Positions 1 to 8,274 of a stretch of 64,000 nt of DNA are shown here, piece after piece. The DNA is from Poriferisodalis sp965221945 (GTDB taxonomy: Bacteria; Actinomycetota; Acidimicrobiia; Acidimicrobiales; Poriferisodalaceae), in assembly GCF_965221945.1 (NCBI RefSeq), contig NZ_OZ244925.1, forward strand, positions 2,728,001-2,792,000. The letters are read 5' to 3'. The position numbers and the translations under genes were made by a program. How positions within the stretch are numbered: position 1 is the first letter of the stretch; the number at the start of each line of letters is the position of its first letter. The notes under the pieces are model-generated. The model made no database searches. It saw only the letters and a program-made list of their open reading frames with translations, and was not told the origin of the DNA.

Positions 1-139
1 CCTCCTCATCCTGCTTTCGCCGTCCTGTTCTCGGCTGCCGATGTTCACCGTCATTGGTTCTCTCATCCTGTGCTCGGCGTGCTGGGCCTCATGCCTCGTG
101 GACTTGGCTGTATCGCGCAACGTGGCCGTTGGATTGCTG
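1..139. other. Window edge, no gene assigned
   Basis: This stretch lies downstream of the helicase stop codon. Short open frames here are antisense to the helicase or lack any recognisable domain. I see nothing that can be supported as a gene. Confidence 0.4.
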
Positions 140-2401
140 TCACGAGCGGGTCTCCCGTTCAAACCCTTCCAAGTTGACCGCAATCGCCCGCGTCGGCACC
201 CGACCGGTGTGGAGGACCACGAGTTCGTCCCGAGCGCGAGTCATGGCGACATACAGCTCCGACATGCGCATCGCGACATGCTCAGCGATCTCTTCTTCAT
301 CGCGGCAGTTCGAGGGGATGGACGGAAAGTCAGCGCCGAGACCGGGCAGCAGCACACGCTTGAATTCGAGACCCTTCGACCGAAAGTGAGTGCCGACGTT
401 GACGCCTCGCCCGCTCTGTCCGTCGTAAGACTCAAGTTCGGTGACCAGCACTCCTTCCGCACGCAGGCGAGTCGCGACCTGACGCGCTTCGCTGCGGGTG
501 CTCGTGAGTACGGCCACATCACCGGGCGCAGCATCAGGAGACTCAAGTATTGATCGGACCCGCGCCGCCACTTCCCCGAGTTCGGCGTCTCGGCTGCGGC
601 AGCTCACCAGACACGGCAGCGGTCCGTGACGCAGTTCGGCCGTAGTCTGCTCGGACCGGTCGTAGCGTTCGTCGAGATCTTCGACTTGCAGACCAGAGGC
701 AACAGCCCGTGCAGCGGTCGCGATCTCCGCGGTTGTGCGCCAGTTGACGCCCAAGACTGCCGAACGTCCGCGAATGTCCAGCCCAGCCTGACTAACCGTC
801 CATCCGCCCGGGTAGATCCGCTGCGCCGCGTCGCCGACCATGAACAAGCCGTTGCGCGGATCGCTGCTTCCGCCGTTGACCAGCGCTCGGATCAGCATCA
901 GGCCGGTCATGGTGAGATCCTGCACCTCGTCCACTACCGCCGCCAAGTACCGGCGCTGCGGCGCAGCGTCCGCCACACCGAGTGCGCGTAGCAGCACATC
1001 AGCAAAGCTCATGGTGCCGCGGGCCGCGAGCTCGGCGTCCCATGCTTCGCGCAGCTCCCACACTCGGCGACGTTGCGCCTCCGTCATCCGCACACGGCGG
1101 CCCGTTCGCTCCGCCGCCAGGTAGTCGTCGAGTGTGCTGATCGCGCGGCCCTTGATGACGCGTTCGATCTCATCCTTCAGGTAACGGTCGGTGAACGCGG
1201 TTGCCAAACCAGACGGCGATTCCCTTCTGAGCACGGCGGAAGCGGCGGCCTGGTAGGCGCTCTCGATGGCTTGGGGATCCGTCGTCACACTGATGCCGTG
1301 ACGTTCACAAGTCCGTCGAGCCAAACGGTCGACATTCACGAACTCGATCTGATCCCGTTGGGCGTCGGCGATGCGTCCATACAACGCTGCGAATACTTCA
1401 GGCAGCGACCTGATGTACGTGCTGAACAGGATCGGCAGCTCGTCTGCACCGCCGTCGCCGCTTGACGCTCGCAGCGGAAGTTGCTCTTCGGCTCGTCGTC
1501 GACGTTCGGCGCACTGACTGGCCAGCCACGCCGCTCGATGCAGCGCGACGACGGTCTTGCCCGAGCCAGCCGGACCGCTGACTCGTGCAGGTCCAGCGAA
1601 GTCGCGCTCGACGAGGTTTCGCTGGCGCGGGTGCAAGAACACCATCCAGTCCTCGATCGGTTTCCCAAGCAGCTCTCGAAGCTGCGCGGGATCCAGTTCG
1701 GCGAAGTTGCCAGCACCCGCATCGCCTGTCAGGTCGATCTCGATGAGTCGGTCCTCTTCGGTCGGAACCGGCTGTATCGCTTCGGTGCGTTCGCGGTCGA
1801 TCTCGCGCACACCGGTGTCGTCGGGAACCCCGTACACCGCGAGCCTGAATGCCGCGTCGAAGCGTTCCGGCGACAGTGTGGACTCAAGCGCCATCACATC
1901 ATCGTCCGAGTTGACAAGTCGAAGCCGTGCGATGTCTTCATCGTTAAAGCCGTACTGCCGCAGCTCGGAATGGCTCCAAGGACTGAAGGTCAGCCCTTCG
2001 TTGCGGAGGCGCCGGCCGCGCACGGTGTCGTAGTTCTCGTCGGCCGAGTTCTCAGCCTCGCGTTCGAAGACCCGGAGATCACCCACCTCGTCGTAGTCGA
2101 TGCGCATGCGGCGAGCGCGTCGGAAGATCGCATGGGTGCCGTACAACAGCAGCACAACGGTCTGGTTGAAGAGCTGCCACACGAGGCGTCGATCATTGGC
2201 GCGCCCGCCGACATCGGAAGCGAACAATTTGCGGCCATTCGTTGCCCGGCCGACATCGTGGGTGTGCAGGCTGGGGTGCCGGAAGGGGCGTTCTTCAAGC
2301 CAGCTGTGTGTTCTGTCCAAGGCGCTGGCGTAGATGTCATCGCCGGCCAGTGCGGCAACAGAATCGAAGTACGACTTGGTGGTGACAAGAGCGAACGCCA
2401 T
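140..2401 (-). CDS. UvrD/Rep-like superfamily 1 DNA helicase with RelE-like N-terminal region
   Basis: This is an ATP-dependent helicase of about 753 residues. Seen directly: Walker A GPAGSGKT at about residues 276-283, the motif II form VVDEVQD at about 488-494, a late SKGLEF motif and the motif VI form YVAMTRARDEL near the C-terminus. These define the UvrD/PcrA/Rep family, which unwinds DNA in repair or defence. The open frame extends 65 codons further upstream, but the extension looks non-coding and the ATG at 2401 begins a plausible domain. The first ~105 residues are not helicase. A basic stretch followed by LVWQLFNQTVVLLLYG resembles the beta-sheet core of RelE/ParE toxins; this is inference from pattern only. 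No operon partner is evident. Confidence 0.85.
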   Translation of the reverse strand: MAFALVTTKSYFDSVAALAGDDIYASALDRTHSWLEERPFRHPSLHTHDVGRATNGRKLFASDVGGRANDRRLVWQLFNQTVVLLLYGTHAIFRRARRMRIDYDEVGDLRVFEREAENSADENYDTVRGRRLRNEGLTFSPWSHSELRQYGFNDEDIARLRLVNSDDDVMALESTLSPERFDAAFRLAVYGVPDDTGVREIDRERTEAIQPVPTEEDRLIEIDLTGDAGAGNFAELDPAQLRELLGKPIEDWMVFLHPRQRNLVERDFAGPARVSGPAGSGKTVVALHRAAWLASQCAERRRRAEEQLPLRASSGDGGADELPILFSTYIRSLPEVFAALYGRIADAQRDQIEFVNVDRLARRTCERHGISVTTDPQAIESAYQAAASAVLRRESPSGLATAFTDRYLKDEIERVIKGRAISTLDDYLAAERTGRRVRMTEAQRRRVWELREAWDAELAARGTMSFADVLLRALGVADAAPQRRYLAAVVDEVQDLTMTGLMLIRALVNGGSSDPRNGLFMVGDAAQRIYPGGWTVSQAGLDIRGRSAVLGVNWRTTAEIATAARAVASGLQVEDLDERYDRSEQTTAELRHGPLPCLVSCRSRDAELGEVAARVRSILESPDAAPGDVAVLTSTRSEARQVATRLRAEGVLVTELESYDGQSGRGVNVGTHFRSKGLEFKRVLLPGLGADFPSIPSNCRDEEEIAEHVAMRMSELYVAMTRARDELVVLHTGRVPTRAIAVNLEGFERETRS

Positions 2402-2540
2402 GGGCGCGGAGTCTCGCGCGACCCTGCGGCAGCCTGCCTGCGGACTGATGCAAGCCAGCAGCTCAATGTCCGAGCACAATGAGGCATCATGCTCAGGAAG
2501 GTGTTCGTGCTGTACGCCGCCGTGCTGCTGGCTGCCGGCT

Positions 2541-2814
2541 TCAGTCGTCGGCTTGGCTGTCAACTTTGTCGGTGGTGCTTCCCTGCTGCTCGACATCGGA
2601 CTTGTAGAGCGCCAAGGCCAGCAGGCCTGAGGGCACCGCCACCACGCCCAGTCCGATCAGCACGATGACGATGTTGAGCACTTTGCCGCCGGTGCTGAGC
2701 GGTGTAGTGAGTGCCGGCCACCAGTGTGACCATGGACGCCACGATCAGGGTCGTGACGACGGCGTTGACTCTCCGGCCGAGCCTCGTTTCGAGATCGAAG
2801 ATCTGCCGCACTGC
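2541..2814 (-). pseudogene. Remnant of a voltage-gated ion channel gene (frameshifted, internally deleted)
   Basis: Two frames of the minus strand together read like the two ends of a six-helix cation channel. From about 2814, frame one gives IFDLETRLGRRVNAVVTT followed by a hydrophobic helix, like the start of S1. About 25 codons on, a second frame gives PLSTGGKVLN, then IVIVLIGLGVVAVPSGLLAL, a short acidic tail and a stop at 2541. The second part is a close match to the segment just after a K+-channel selectivity filter plus helix S6. S2-S5 and the filter are missing, and the frame changes near 2708. I read this as a decayed channel gene. It abuts the 3' end of the monooxygenase at 2825. 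Confidence 0.6.
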
Positions 2815-2824
2815 CCGTGCTGGC

Positions 2825-4060
2825 TCAGGTTGCCAATCCGACAGCCTGGCGGGCTCGGGCCTCGCGCTGCTTGCGCTCGATCTCGGTGCGCTTTTCGACC
2901 GGCGTCTGGTTGGTGATCAGCTGGTAGATGTCGGTGTCGATGTCTTCGAGGAGCACATCGCCGGCCAGCACGGCTGACTTCCAGTCCTGGTGCTCTGCGT
3001 CGCGCTCGTGGAATTCGGGCATCACATCGGCAGCGAACAGCTCCAGACTCGAGCAGATGTCCTCGTGAGTGTTCTTGCCGGCCTGATTCAGCAGGATGAG
3101 CTGGTCGACGTGGGCCTCTTCGTACATCTTCAGCTTCTGGCGAATCGTGTCGGGTGAGCCCACGAGGCCGACGTTGTTGCTGGCCTTGCGCCCCTTGGGC
3201 GACTTCTTCCACTCCTGGTACTCGTCCCACAGGTTGACCGAGCCCGGCTCCACCGGGCCGTGGGAGTTGTAGAAGACCAGCGAGAACTGGAAGAAAGTCC
3301 AGCCTTCGGCCTTGGCCTGCGCTTCCTCATCGGTGGGCGCGCACATGAACGGGCTGACGACGGCCACACCCGGATTGGTCTGGTAGTCGCAGAGCAGGTC
3401 GAGGTGGTTGACGTAGTTGTTGTAGTAGGCGTTCACCCAGGCCTTCGCCGCGTCGGCAGACACGAACGAGAAGCCCAGCGCACCCATGCCTCGCTGGGCT
3501 GCCATAACGATGGTGTCGAGCTGGCTGCACGCCACCCACAGCGGCGGGTGGGGCTTCTGATAGGGCTTCGGCACCACGTTGCGGGCGGGGAACTTGAAGA
3601 TCTCGCCGTCGTAAGAGTGGTTCACCTCTTGGAACATGGGCATGAGGCAGCGCACGGCGTCCTCCCACACCACGCGCTTGTCCCGGAAGCGGCGGTCGAA
3701 GGGGTGTAGCTCGGTGACCGAGGAGCCCTCGCCGATGCCCAGCTCGACCCGGCCCCCGCTGACGAGGTCGAGCGTGGAGATCCGCTCGGCGACCCGGGCG
3801 GGGTGGTTCGTGGGCAGCTGCACGATGCCGTGCCCCAAGCGGATGTTGCGGGTGCGCTGGCTGGCAGCGGCCAGGAAGACCTCGGGCGCGGAGCTGTGGC
3901 TGTATTCCTCCAGGAAGTGGTGCTCCACTTCCCACGCGTAGTCGTAGCCGAGCTTGTCGGCCAGCTCGATCTGGTCGAGCGCTTGCTGGAACAGGACGTA
4001 CTCGGAGTCGTCGTTCCACGGTCTCGGCAGCTGGAGCTCGTAGAAGATCCCGAACTTCAT
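2825..4060 (-). CDS. LLM class flavin-dependent oxidoreductase (bacterial luciferase-like)
   Basis: This is a predicted FMNH2- or F420-dependent monooxygenase/oxidoreductase of 411 residues with the luciferase-like TIM barrel. Seen: N-terminal MKFGIFYELQLPRPW, the family stretch WEVEHHFLEEYSHSSAP, the substrate/flavin-binding run HPARVAERISTLDLVSGGR and the later GSPDTIRQKL motif of the second half. The ATG at 4060 is chosen because a GGGAGG ribosome-binding site lies 7-8 bases upstream and the family N-terminus starts here. It is a clear paralogue of the interrupted gene at 42437-43654. The substrate cannot be deduced. It is transcribed divergently from the dehydrogenase at 4206 across a 145-base intergenic region. 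Confidence 0.85.
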   Translation of the reverse strand: MKFGIFYELQLPRPWNDDSEYVLFQQALDQIELADKLGYDYAWEVEHHFLEEYSHSSAPEVFLAAASQRTRNIRLGHGIVQLPTNHPARVAERISTLDLVSGGRVELGIGEGSSVTELHPFDRRFRDKRVVWEDAVRCLMPMFQEVNHSYDGEIFKFPARNVVPKPYQKPHPPLWVACSQLDTIVMAAQRGMGALGFSFVSADAAKAWVNAYYNNYVNHLDLLCDYQTNPGVAVVSPFMCAPTDEEAQAKAEGWTFFQFSLVFYNSHGPVEPGSVNLWDEYQEWKKSPKGRKASNNVGLVGSPDTIRQKLKMYEEAHVDQLILLNQAGKNTHEDICSSLELFAADVMPEFHERDAEHQDWKSAVLAGDVLLEDIDTDIYQLITNQTPVEKRTEIERKQREARARQAVGLAT

Positions 4061-4205
4061 GGCACGCCTCCCAGGGTTGCGGGGCGCCGGCCATCCTAGG
4101 TGGGAGGGTCTTCGGCGATCCGGGGGAACGTGTTTCTGGACTCGTCCAGGAGGGGAACGAACATTAGTGTTTGGTGAGAAGGGTGACGACGAGGACATAG
4201 CGACG

Positions 4206-5114
4206 ATGGAGACAGTCGGATTCGTCGGGTTGGGCACGATGGGCGGGCCGATGTGCGCTCGCCTGGCTCGCGCCGGCCACCGTGTGCAAGCGTTCGACCT
4301 CAACCCAGATGCGCTGGAGGCCGCAGCGGCGGCAGGAGTCTCTGCCGCCGGCTCGGCTGCGGAAGCCGCGGACGGCGTCGACGTGCTGATGACCTCGCTG
4401 CCGGCGCCCGCGCATGTTGAGGCAGTGATGTGTGACGCTGGGGCACTTGCGGCGCTGTCGCCGAACTCGATCTGGGTGGACTTGACGACGAGCCGCCCCG
4501 AGTCGATTCAGCGTCTGGCGACCGAGGCGCCGGCGGGCGTTGCGGTGGTGGACTCGCCGGTGACCGGAGCCGTGGACGGCGCCCGCAACGGCACGCTCAC
4601 GCTGTTCGCTGGCGGTGAGGCGGCAACCGTGCAGCGTGTGCGCCCGCTGCTCGAACGTCTGGGGCGTGTGATCGAGTGCGGCGCGCTGGGCACCGGCTGC
4701 GTTGTAAAGCTGGTGACGAACCAGCTCTGGTTCGTGGCTGCAGCCGCGCTGGCCGAAGGGCTGGCCGTGGGAGTTCGCAACGGTGTCGAGCTCGGCGACC
4801 TGTGGGAAGCCATCAAGGACAGCGCCGCCGACAGCTTCGTGGCCCGCCACGACGCACCCAGCATCTTCGCCGGCCACTACGACCCGTCATTCTCGCTGGG
4901 CCTGTGCGTGAAGGATCTCGGGTTGGTGGCCGAGCTGGAGGCGGCCGTCGGTGCCGACCTGCCGATGACGGCTGCGGCGCGTGCAGCGTTCGAGCGGGCT
5001 GCCGAGCGCTACGGCCTCGATGCCGCAGAGCTGAGCGTGGCGCGCCGTATCGAAGACGACGCGGACCTGTCCCTGCGACTCGACGGCGACTGGGTGCCGC
5101 ACTGGGAGGCATGA
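4206..5114 (+). CDS. NAD(P)-dependent beta-hydroxyacid dehydrogenase (3-hydroxyisobutyrate dehydrogenase-like)
   Basis: This 302-residue protein has normal family length and two domains. The N-terminal Rossmann fold shows GLGTMGGPM at residues 8-16. The substrate motif DSPVTGAVDGARNG lies near 118-131. The catalytic-lysine segment GTGCVVKLVTNQ places Lys at about 168. The family oxidises 3-hydroxyisobutyrate, tartronate semialdehyde or related beta-hydroxyacids. The ATG at 4206 is preferred because upstream codons lack homology and the Rossmann motif must begin within ten residues. It ends 3 bases before the next gene, so the two are very likely co-transcribed and may act in sequence on one substrate. 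The exact substrate is not resolvable. Confidence 0.85.
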   Translation: METVGFVGLGTMGGPMCARLARAGHRVQAFDLNPDALEAAAAAGVSAAGSAAEAADGVDVLMTSLPAPAHVEAVMCDAGALAALSPNSIWVDLTTSRPESIQRLATEAPAGVAVVDSPVTGAVDGARNGTLTLFAGGEAATVQRVRPLLERLGRVIECGALGTGCVVKLVTNQLWFVAAAALAEGLAVGVRNGVELGDLWEAIKDSAADSFVARHDAPSIFAGHYDPSFSLGLCVKDLGLVAELEAAVGADLPMTAAARAAFERAAERYGLDAAELSVARRIEDDADLSLRLDGDWVPHWEA

Positions 5115-5117
5115 CCG

Positions 5118-6035
5118 ATGGGCGTCGCGACATCGGACTCAACCATGCCAGTCGAATTGACTGAGCTGAGCGAGTTGATCGAGACCTCTCGCTACCCGCT
5201 CGACGGCCGAGACCTGCCGGCTTCGGAGCCGAGCCACACCGCGTATTGGGTTGCGGTGGAACAGGCTCGCGCCGACCTGCGAGCCGACGGTTGCGCCCTG
5301 CTGAAGAACTTCGTCACCCCCAGCGCCGTACGCCTGCTCAACGACGAGATCGTCGCCGCGAAGCCGCAGACCCACTTCTCCACGCAGGTCATCAACCCGT
5401 ATTTCCATACCGACGTTGATCCCGACTTCGGCGACGATCACCCGGTGAACACGTTCACCGAGCGATCGAGCGGATTCATACCGGGCGACGCCTGGCCGCC
5501 GGTGTGCGCCATGGACATGTTGTTCCGAGCACCCCAGGTGTGTCGCCTGCTGGCCGACTGCCTCGAGATCGACTATCTGCATTGCTACGACGACCCGTTG
5601 GCGGGTCTGACGGCCAACATCTTGGATGCCGGCCAGCAGTTCCCCTGGCACTTCGACACCAACGACTTCGCCGTGACCGTGCTGGTGCAGCCAGCAGACG
5701 AGGGCGGGCTGTTCGAGTACGCACCTGGGGTGCGGTCTGCCGACGACGAGGGTTTCGAGGTCATCGGATCGCTGCTGGCCGGCGGGCGCGACGGCGTTCG
5801 CACGCTGGAGCTGCGACCCGGTGACTTGCAGATCTTCCGCGGCCGCTACTCACTGCACCGGGTGACCCGGGTGACCGCAAGCTCGCAGCCTCGCCACGCG
5901 GCGATCTTCGCCTACACCCACCAATCCGGCGTCATCGGGCGAGTCGAACGAACCCGCCAGCTGTTCGGCCGCGTGCTGCCCGAGCATGAAGAGGCTGAGC
6001 GACGCCGGGTCCGCGACGACGACCTGCTCGACTGA
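5118..6035 (+). CDS. 2-oxoglutarate/Fe(II)-dependent dioxygenase-like protein
   Basis: This 305-residue protein has a 2-His-1-carboxylate site. HFD at residues 178-180 supplies His178 and Asp180, and SLHRVTRV supplies His247. A basic residue in QPRHAAIF, about a dozen residues later, is the likely 2-oxoglutarate carboxylate anchor. Together these fit the double-stranded beta-helix Fe(II) oxygenases, which hydroxylate small molecules or proteins using O2 and 2-oxoglutarate. A GGGAGG site at 5104-5109 supports the ATG at 5118. It follows the dehydrogenase at 4206 by 3 bases, suggesting an operon that oxidises a small hydroxyacid or amino-acid derivative. The substrate is unknown. Confidence 0.75.
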   Translation: MGVATSDSTMPVELTELSELIETSRYPLDGRDLPASEPSHTAYWVAVEQARADLRADGCALLKNFVTPSAVRLLNDEIVAAKPQTHFSTQVINPYFHTDVDPDFGDDHPVNTFTERSSGFIPGDAWPPVCAMDMLFRAPQVCRLLADCLEIDYLHCYDDPLAGLTANILDAGQQFPWHFDTNDFAVTVLVQPADEGGLFEYAPGVRSADDEGFEVIGSLLAGGRDGVRTLELRPGDLQIFRGRYSLHRVTRVTASSQPRHAAIFAYTHQSGVIGRVERTRQLFGRVLPEHEEAERRRVRDDDLLD

Positions 6036-6213
6036 CCCGGGCCGGCACAGTCATCGGTCCCCATCAGGTTGCGCCACCTGCGTCCCTAGAAGCCTCTGCA
6101 TCTCTTGCATCTCTCAATCCGGATGCATGATCCAGACGTACCGGCTGGTTCGGCGGGACGAGTCATCACAAAACCGGCGTGCCGGGCATTGGCGCGCCGC
6201 GTACCGTGCGGGC

Positions 6214-6900
6214 GTGAGCGATTCCAGTAACAGCGCGCAGGCTCCCTCGGCACGCACCAAGTTGCGGCGGATGGCAGAGCGCGGCCGCTACAGCCATGAC
6301 GAAGTGGTGGAGATTCTCGACGCCGGGCTGATTGCACACGTCGGCGTCAACACGCCTGACGGGCCGTTGGTGCTGCCGATGGCCTACGGGCGCGATGACG
6401 AGAACCTGTACCTGCACGGGGCGCTCGCGAACCACTTGCTGAACTCCGGCGGGGATGCCGAGATCTGCGTGACAGTGACGCACCTCGACGGCTTGGTGAT
6501 GGCTCGTACGCCGTTCCACAACTCGATGAACTACCGCTGCGTGGTGGTGCGAGGCCTCGCCCGGCGCATCGACGACGCGGCAGCCAAAGAACGTGCCCTG
6601 AAGCTCGTGACCGATCACATTGTCGCCATCTGGGACACTTCCCGACCGCCAAGCGAGGCGGACCTGCGGGCGACGCTTGTGCTCGAGCTACCGCTGGCTG
6701 AGGCGTCGGCCAAGGTCCGCTCGGGTGACCCGGTTGACGACGCCGAGGACATGGCCGGCAACTGGTGGGCCGGCGTGGTTCCACTCACGACCCACTTCGA
6801 GTTGCCCACCCCCGCAGCCGACCTCACCGAAGGAATCCCGACCCCTACCGCCGTCGCCAGCCTCGCCAACCGAACTCCCGACGCCCGCCGCGTCAGCTAA
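6214..6900 (+). CDS. Pyridoxamine 5'-phosphate oxidase family flavin-binding protein
   Basis: The protein is about 228 residues from a GTG at 6214. The open frame reaches back to 5986, but that part overlaps the oxygenase gene and has no family similarity. Recognisable family stretches are TKLRRMAERGRY near the start, GPLVLPMAYGRDDENLYLHG, and FHNSMNYRCVVVRG followed by LPLAEASAKVRSGDP and WWAGVVPL near the C-terminus. These match the NimA-like/Pyridox_ox_2 group of split-barrel FMN-binding proteins, often annotated as nitroimidazole reductases or flavin-nucleotide-binding proteins. Its reductive substrate is unknown. It is separated by 178 bases from the upstream pair and is probably independently expressed. 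Confidence 0.8.
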   Translation: MSDSSNSAQAPSARTKLRRMAERGRYSHDEVVEILDAGLIAHVGVNTPDGPLVLPMAYGRDDENLYLHGALANHLLNSGGDAEICVTVTHLDGLVMARTPFHNSMNYRCVVVRGLARRIDDAAAKERALKLVTDHIVAIWDTSRPPSEADLRATLVLELPLAEASAKVRSGDPVDDAEDMAGNWWAGVVPLTTHFELPTPAADLTEGIPTPTAVASLANRTPDARRVS

Positions 6901-6943
6901 AGCATGAACAGCAACGGATCCAGGATGGCGCTCAATCGACTTA

Positions 6944-6960
6944 TACCATTTTGGTAGAAT
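6944..6960 (+). promoter_or_regulatory. Palindromic operator and -10 element of a PIN toxin-antitoxin operon
   Basis: TACCA-TTT-TGGTA at 6944-6956 is a perfect 13-base inverted repeat directly before the antitoxin gene. TAGAAT at 6955-6960 fits a -10 box. If so, transcription could start at the second ATG (6968), giving a leaderless transcript as is common in actinobacteria. RHH antitoxins usually autorepress through such a site. Confidence 0.4.
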
Positions 6961-6961
6961 C

Positions 6962-7186
6962 ATGTCTATGGACCTCAACATCAAGGATCTCGATGACGAC
7001 GTCGGCGAGCGGCTCCGGCAGCAGGCGGCCGCGGCGGGACTGTCCATGCAGCAATACCTTCGCAACCAGTTGACGCGCGTCGCATCGCGGCCATCCCCCG
7101 AAGAGTTGGCGCCCGGAGCCCACACCATGAGCCGTTCGGAATTCGAGGCCATACGCCGCAAGCTCCGCGACATCGATGCTGCGTAG
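6962..7186 (+). CDS. Ribbon-helix-helix (FitA-type) antitoxin
   Basis: This 74-residue protein starts MSMDLNIKDLDDDVGERL and continues with AAAAGLSMQQYLRNQL. A short beta strand followed by two helices is the usual RHH pattern for FitA-like antitoxins. The C-terminal half would wrap the toxin. A second in-frame ATG at 6968 sits seven bases after a TAGAAT box, so the true start may be there. The gene overlaps the toxin by 11 bases, the standard arrangement for translational coupling. It probably represses its own operon through the palindrome at 6944. Confidence 0.75.
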   Translation: MSMDLNIKDLDDDVGERLRQQAAAAGLSMQQYLRNQLTRVASRPSPEELAPGAHTMSRSEFEAIRRKLRDIDAA

Positions 7187-7550
7187 CGTCGTTTGCGACG
7201 CCGGCGGCATGCTCGTCGCAGCAGGAATGCTCGAAGGCGACGCGCCTGAGAACGCTGAATTGCTGGCACTCGATTGGAGCTCGGTGACTGTCGGCCGCTT
7301 TCTCGCTGCCCGTAGCTTCGGGCGCGCGGCTGCAGTCGAAGCGGAAATCGGCCTAGCAACCTCGGTCGTCGATGAGTGGTTTCCAGTGCGGTCGCTCGTC
7401 GCTTCGACGGTGTCGCGTGCAGGTCTTCAGGCAGTCGACACGCTGGATTCATGGTCAGCGCTCGTCTTGGCCGAGCACCTGCGAGTACCGCTGTTCACAG
7501 CCTCTGACGAGGTCACCAGCGACATCGTCGATATCCGCCGGCCTTGGTGA
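7176..7550 (+). CDS. PIN-domain toxin (VapC/FitB-like)
   Basis: This 124-residue protein is predicted to be an RNase toxin. PIN active-site acids are visible: Asp8 in VVCDAGG, a mid-protein Glu in AAVEAEIG, an Asp in LDSWSALVLAEHL and the C-terminal Asp in FTASDEV. Canonical VapC proteins are about 130 residues. The central helices look slightly compact, so activity is likely but not certain. Its start lies inside the antitoxin gene. I infer a VapBC/FitAB-type module that cleaves RNA when the antitoxin is degraded. Confidence 0.65.
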   Translation: MLRSVVCDAGGMLVAAGMLEGDAPENAELLALDWSSVTVGRFLAARSFGRAAAVEAEIGLATSVVDEWFPVRSLVASTVSRAGLQAVDTLDSWSALVLAEHLRVPLFTASDEVTSDIVDIRRPW

Positions 7551-7601
7551 CGTTGCGCGAAGCCATCGTGGACATATGGGATGCATGTCACGTTTGATAT
7601 A

Positions 7602-7617
7602 TATAATTTGATGTGTG
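7602..7617 (+). promoter_or_regulatory. TATAAT -10 box with leaderless GTG start
   Basis: A perfect TATAAT lies at 7602-7607 in a very AT-rich stretch (7594-7610) that stands out in this high-GC window. Seven bases separate it from the GTG at 7615, the spacing expected if transcription begins at the start codon itself. No Shine-Dalgarno site is present, consistent with leaderless translation. Confidence 0.5.
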
Positions 7618-7845
7618 AAGACGATTTCGATCACCATCGACGAGCATCTCGACGATGCCGCGCGACTTGAAGCAAAGCGGCGTGGCATCTCCAAGTCTGA
7701 GCTGATTCGCCGAGGTCTGTTTCATATGCTGCAAAACAACGAGCCCGCACACCCCGACGATCCTTGGACAGCATTGGCAGGCTTCGGGCCGAAGGGATTG
7801 AGCGTCGAGCCGGGCGAGATCGACGACGTGCTCTACGGCTCGTGA
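7615..7845 (+). CDS. Ribbon-helix-helix antitoxin (VapB/CopG-like)
   Basis: This 76-residue protein begins MKTISITIDEHLDDAARL followed by KRRGISKSELIRRGL. This is a textbook RHH DNA-binding region: one strand, a loop, then helices with the SKSELIR pattern. The C-terminal tail, rich in Asp, Glu and Pro, is the likely toxin-neutralising arm. It starts with GTG behind a TATAAT box. Its stop overlaps the GTG of the following PIN gene (GTGA), so the two are translationally coupled. Confidence 0.8.
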   Translation: MKTISITIDEHLDDAARLEAKRRGISKSELIRRGLFHMLQNNEPAHPDDPWTALAGFGPKGLSVEPGEIDDVLYGS

Positions 7846-8252
7846 AGTTTGCCGACACGGGTTGGTGGGTGGCCTGGGCGTTGCCATCGGACTCTCGGCA
7901 CGCTGATGCACTGGCGATGCTCGCTCGTCTCGGCCGGACGGAGCAGATGCTCACAACGAATCACGTCGTCGGCGAGACATGGACGTTCCTGCGACGCCGC
8001 GCCGGACATGCCTACGGCACCGCCTACTTGGATCGCATCGAAACCCTCCGGTCGGGGCACGGACTCGTCGTGACGCACGTCACCGAGGACCTGGAACAAC
8101 GCGCAATGCGCTGGCTGCGGACGCGCGACGAACGAAGCTATTCGTTCGTGGACGCCACGAGCTTCGAAGTGATGCGCCAGCGGCGACTGCGCGAAGCCCT
8201 TGCATTCGACGGTGACTTCGCCGCGGCCGGCTTCGTCCACGTACTCCCATGA
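7842..8252 (+). CDS. PIN-domain toxin (VapC)
   Basis: This is a predicted Mg2+-dependent RNase toxin of 136 residues. PIN acids are Asp5 in VKFADTGWW, Glu46 in HVVGETWTF, and the C-terminal cluster FVDATSFEV and FDGDFAAAGF. Length and motif order are normal for VapC. The GTG at 7842 overlaps the antitoxin stop codon. The frame is open further upstream, but that part lies within the antitoxin gene and is not needed. With the RHH gene it forms an intact VapBC module. Confidence 0.8.
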   Translation: MKFADTGWWVAWALPSDSRHADALAMLARLGRTEQMLTTNHVVGETWTFLRRRAGHAYGTAYLDRIETLRSGHGLVVTHVTEDLEQRAMRWLRTRDERSYSFVDATSFEVMRQRRLREALAFDGDFAAAGFVHVLP

Positions 8253-8274
8253 TCAGAGTCCCGGAATGATCGGT

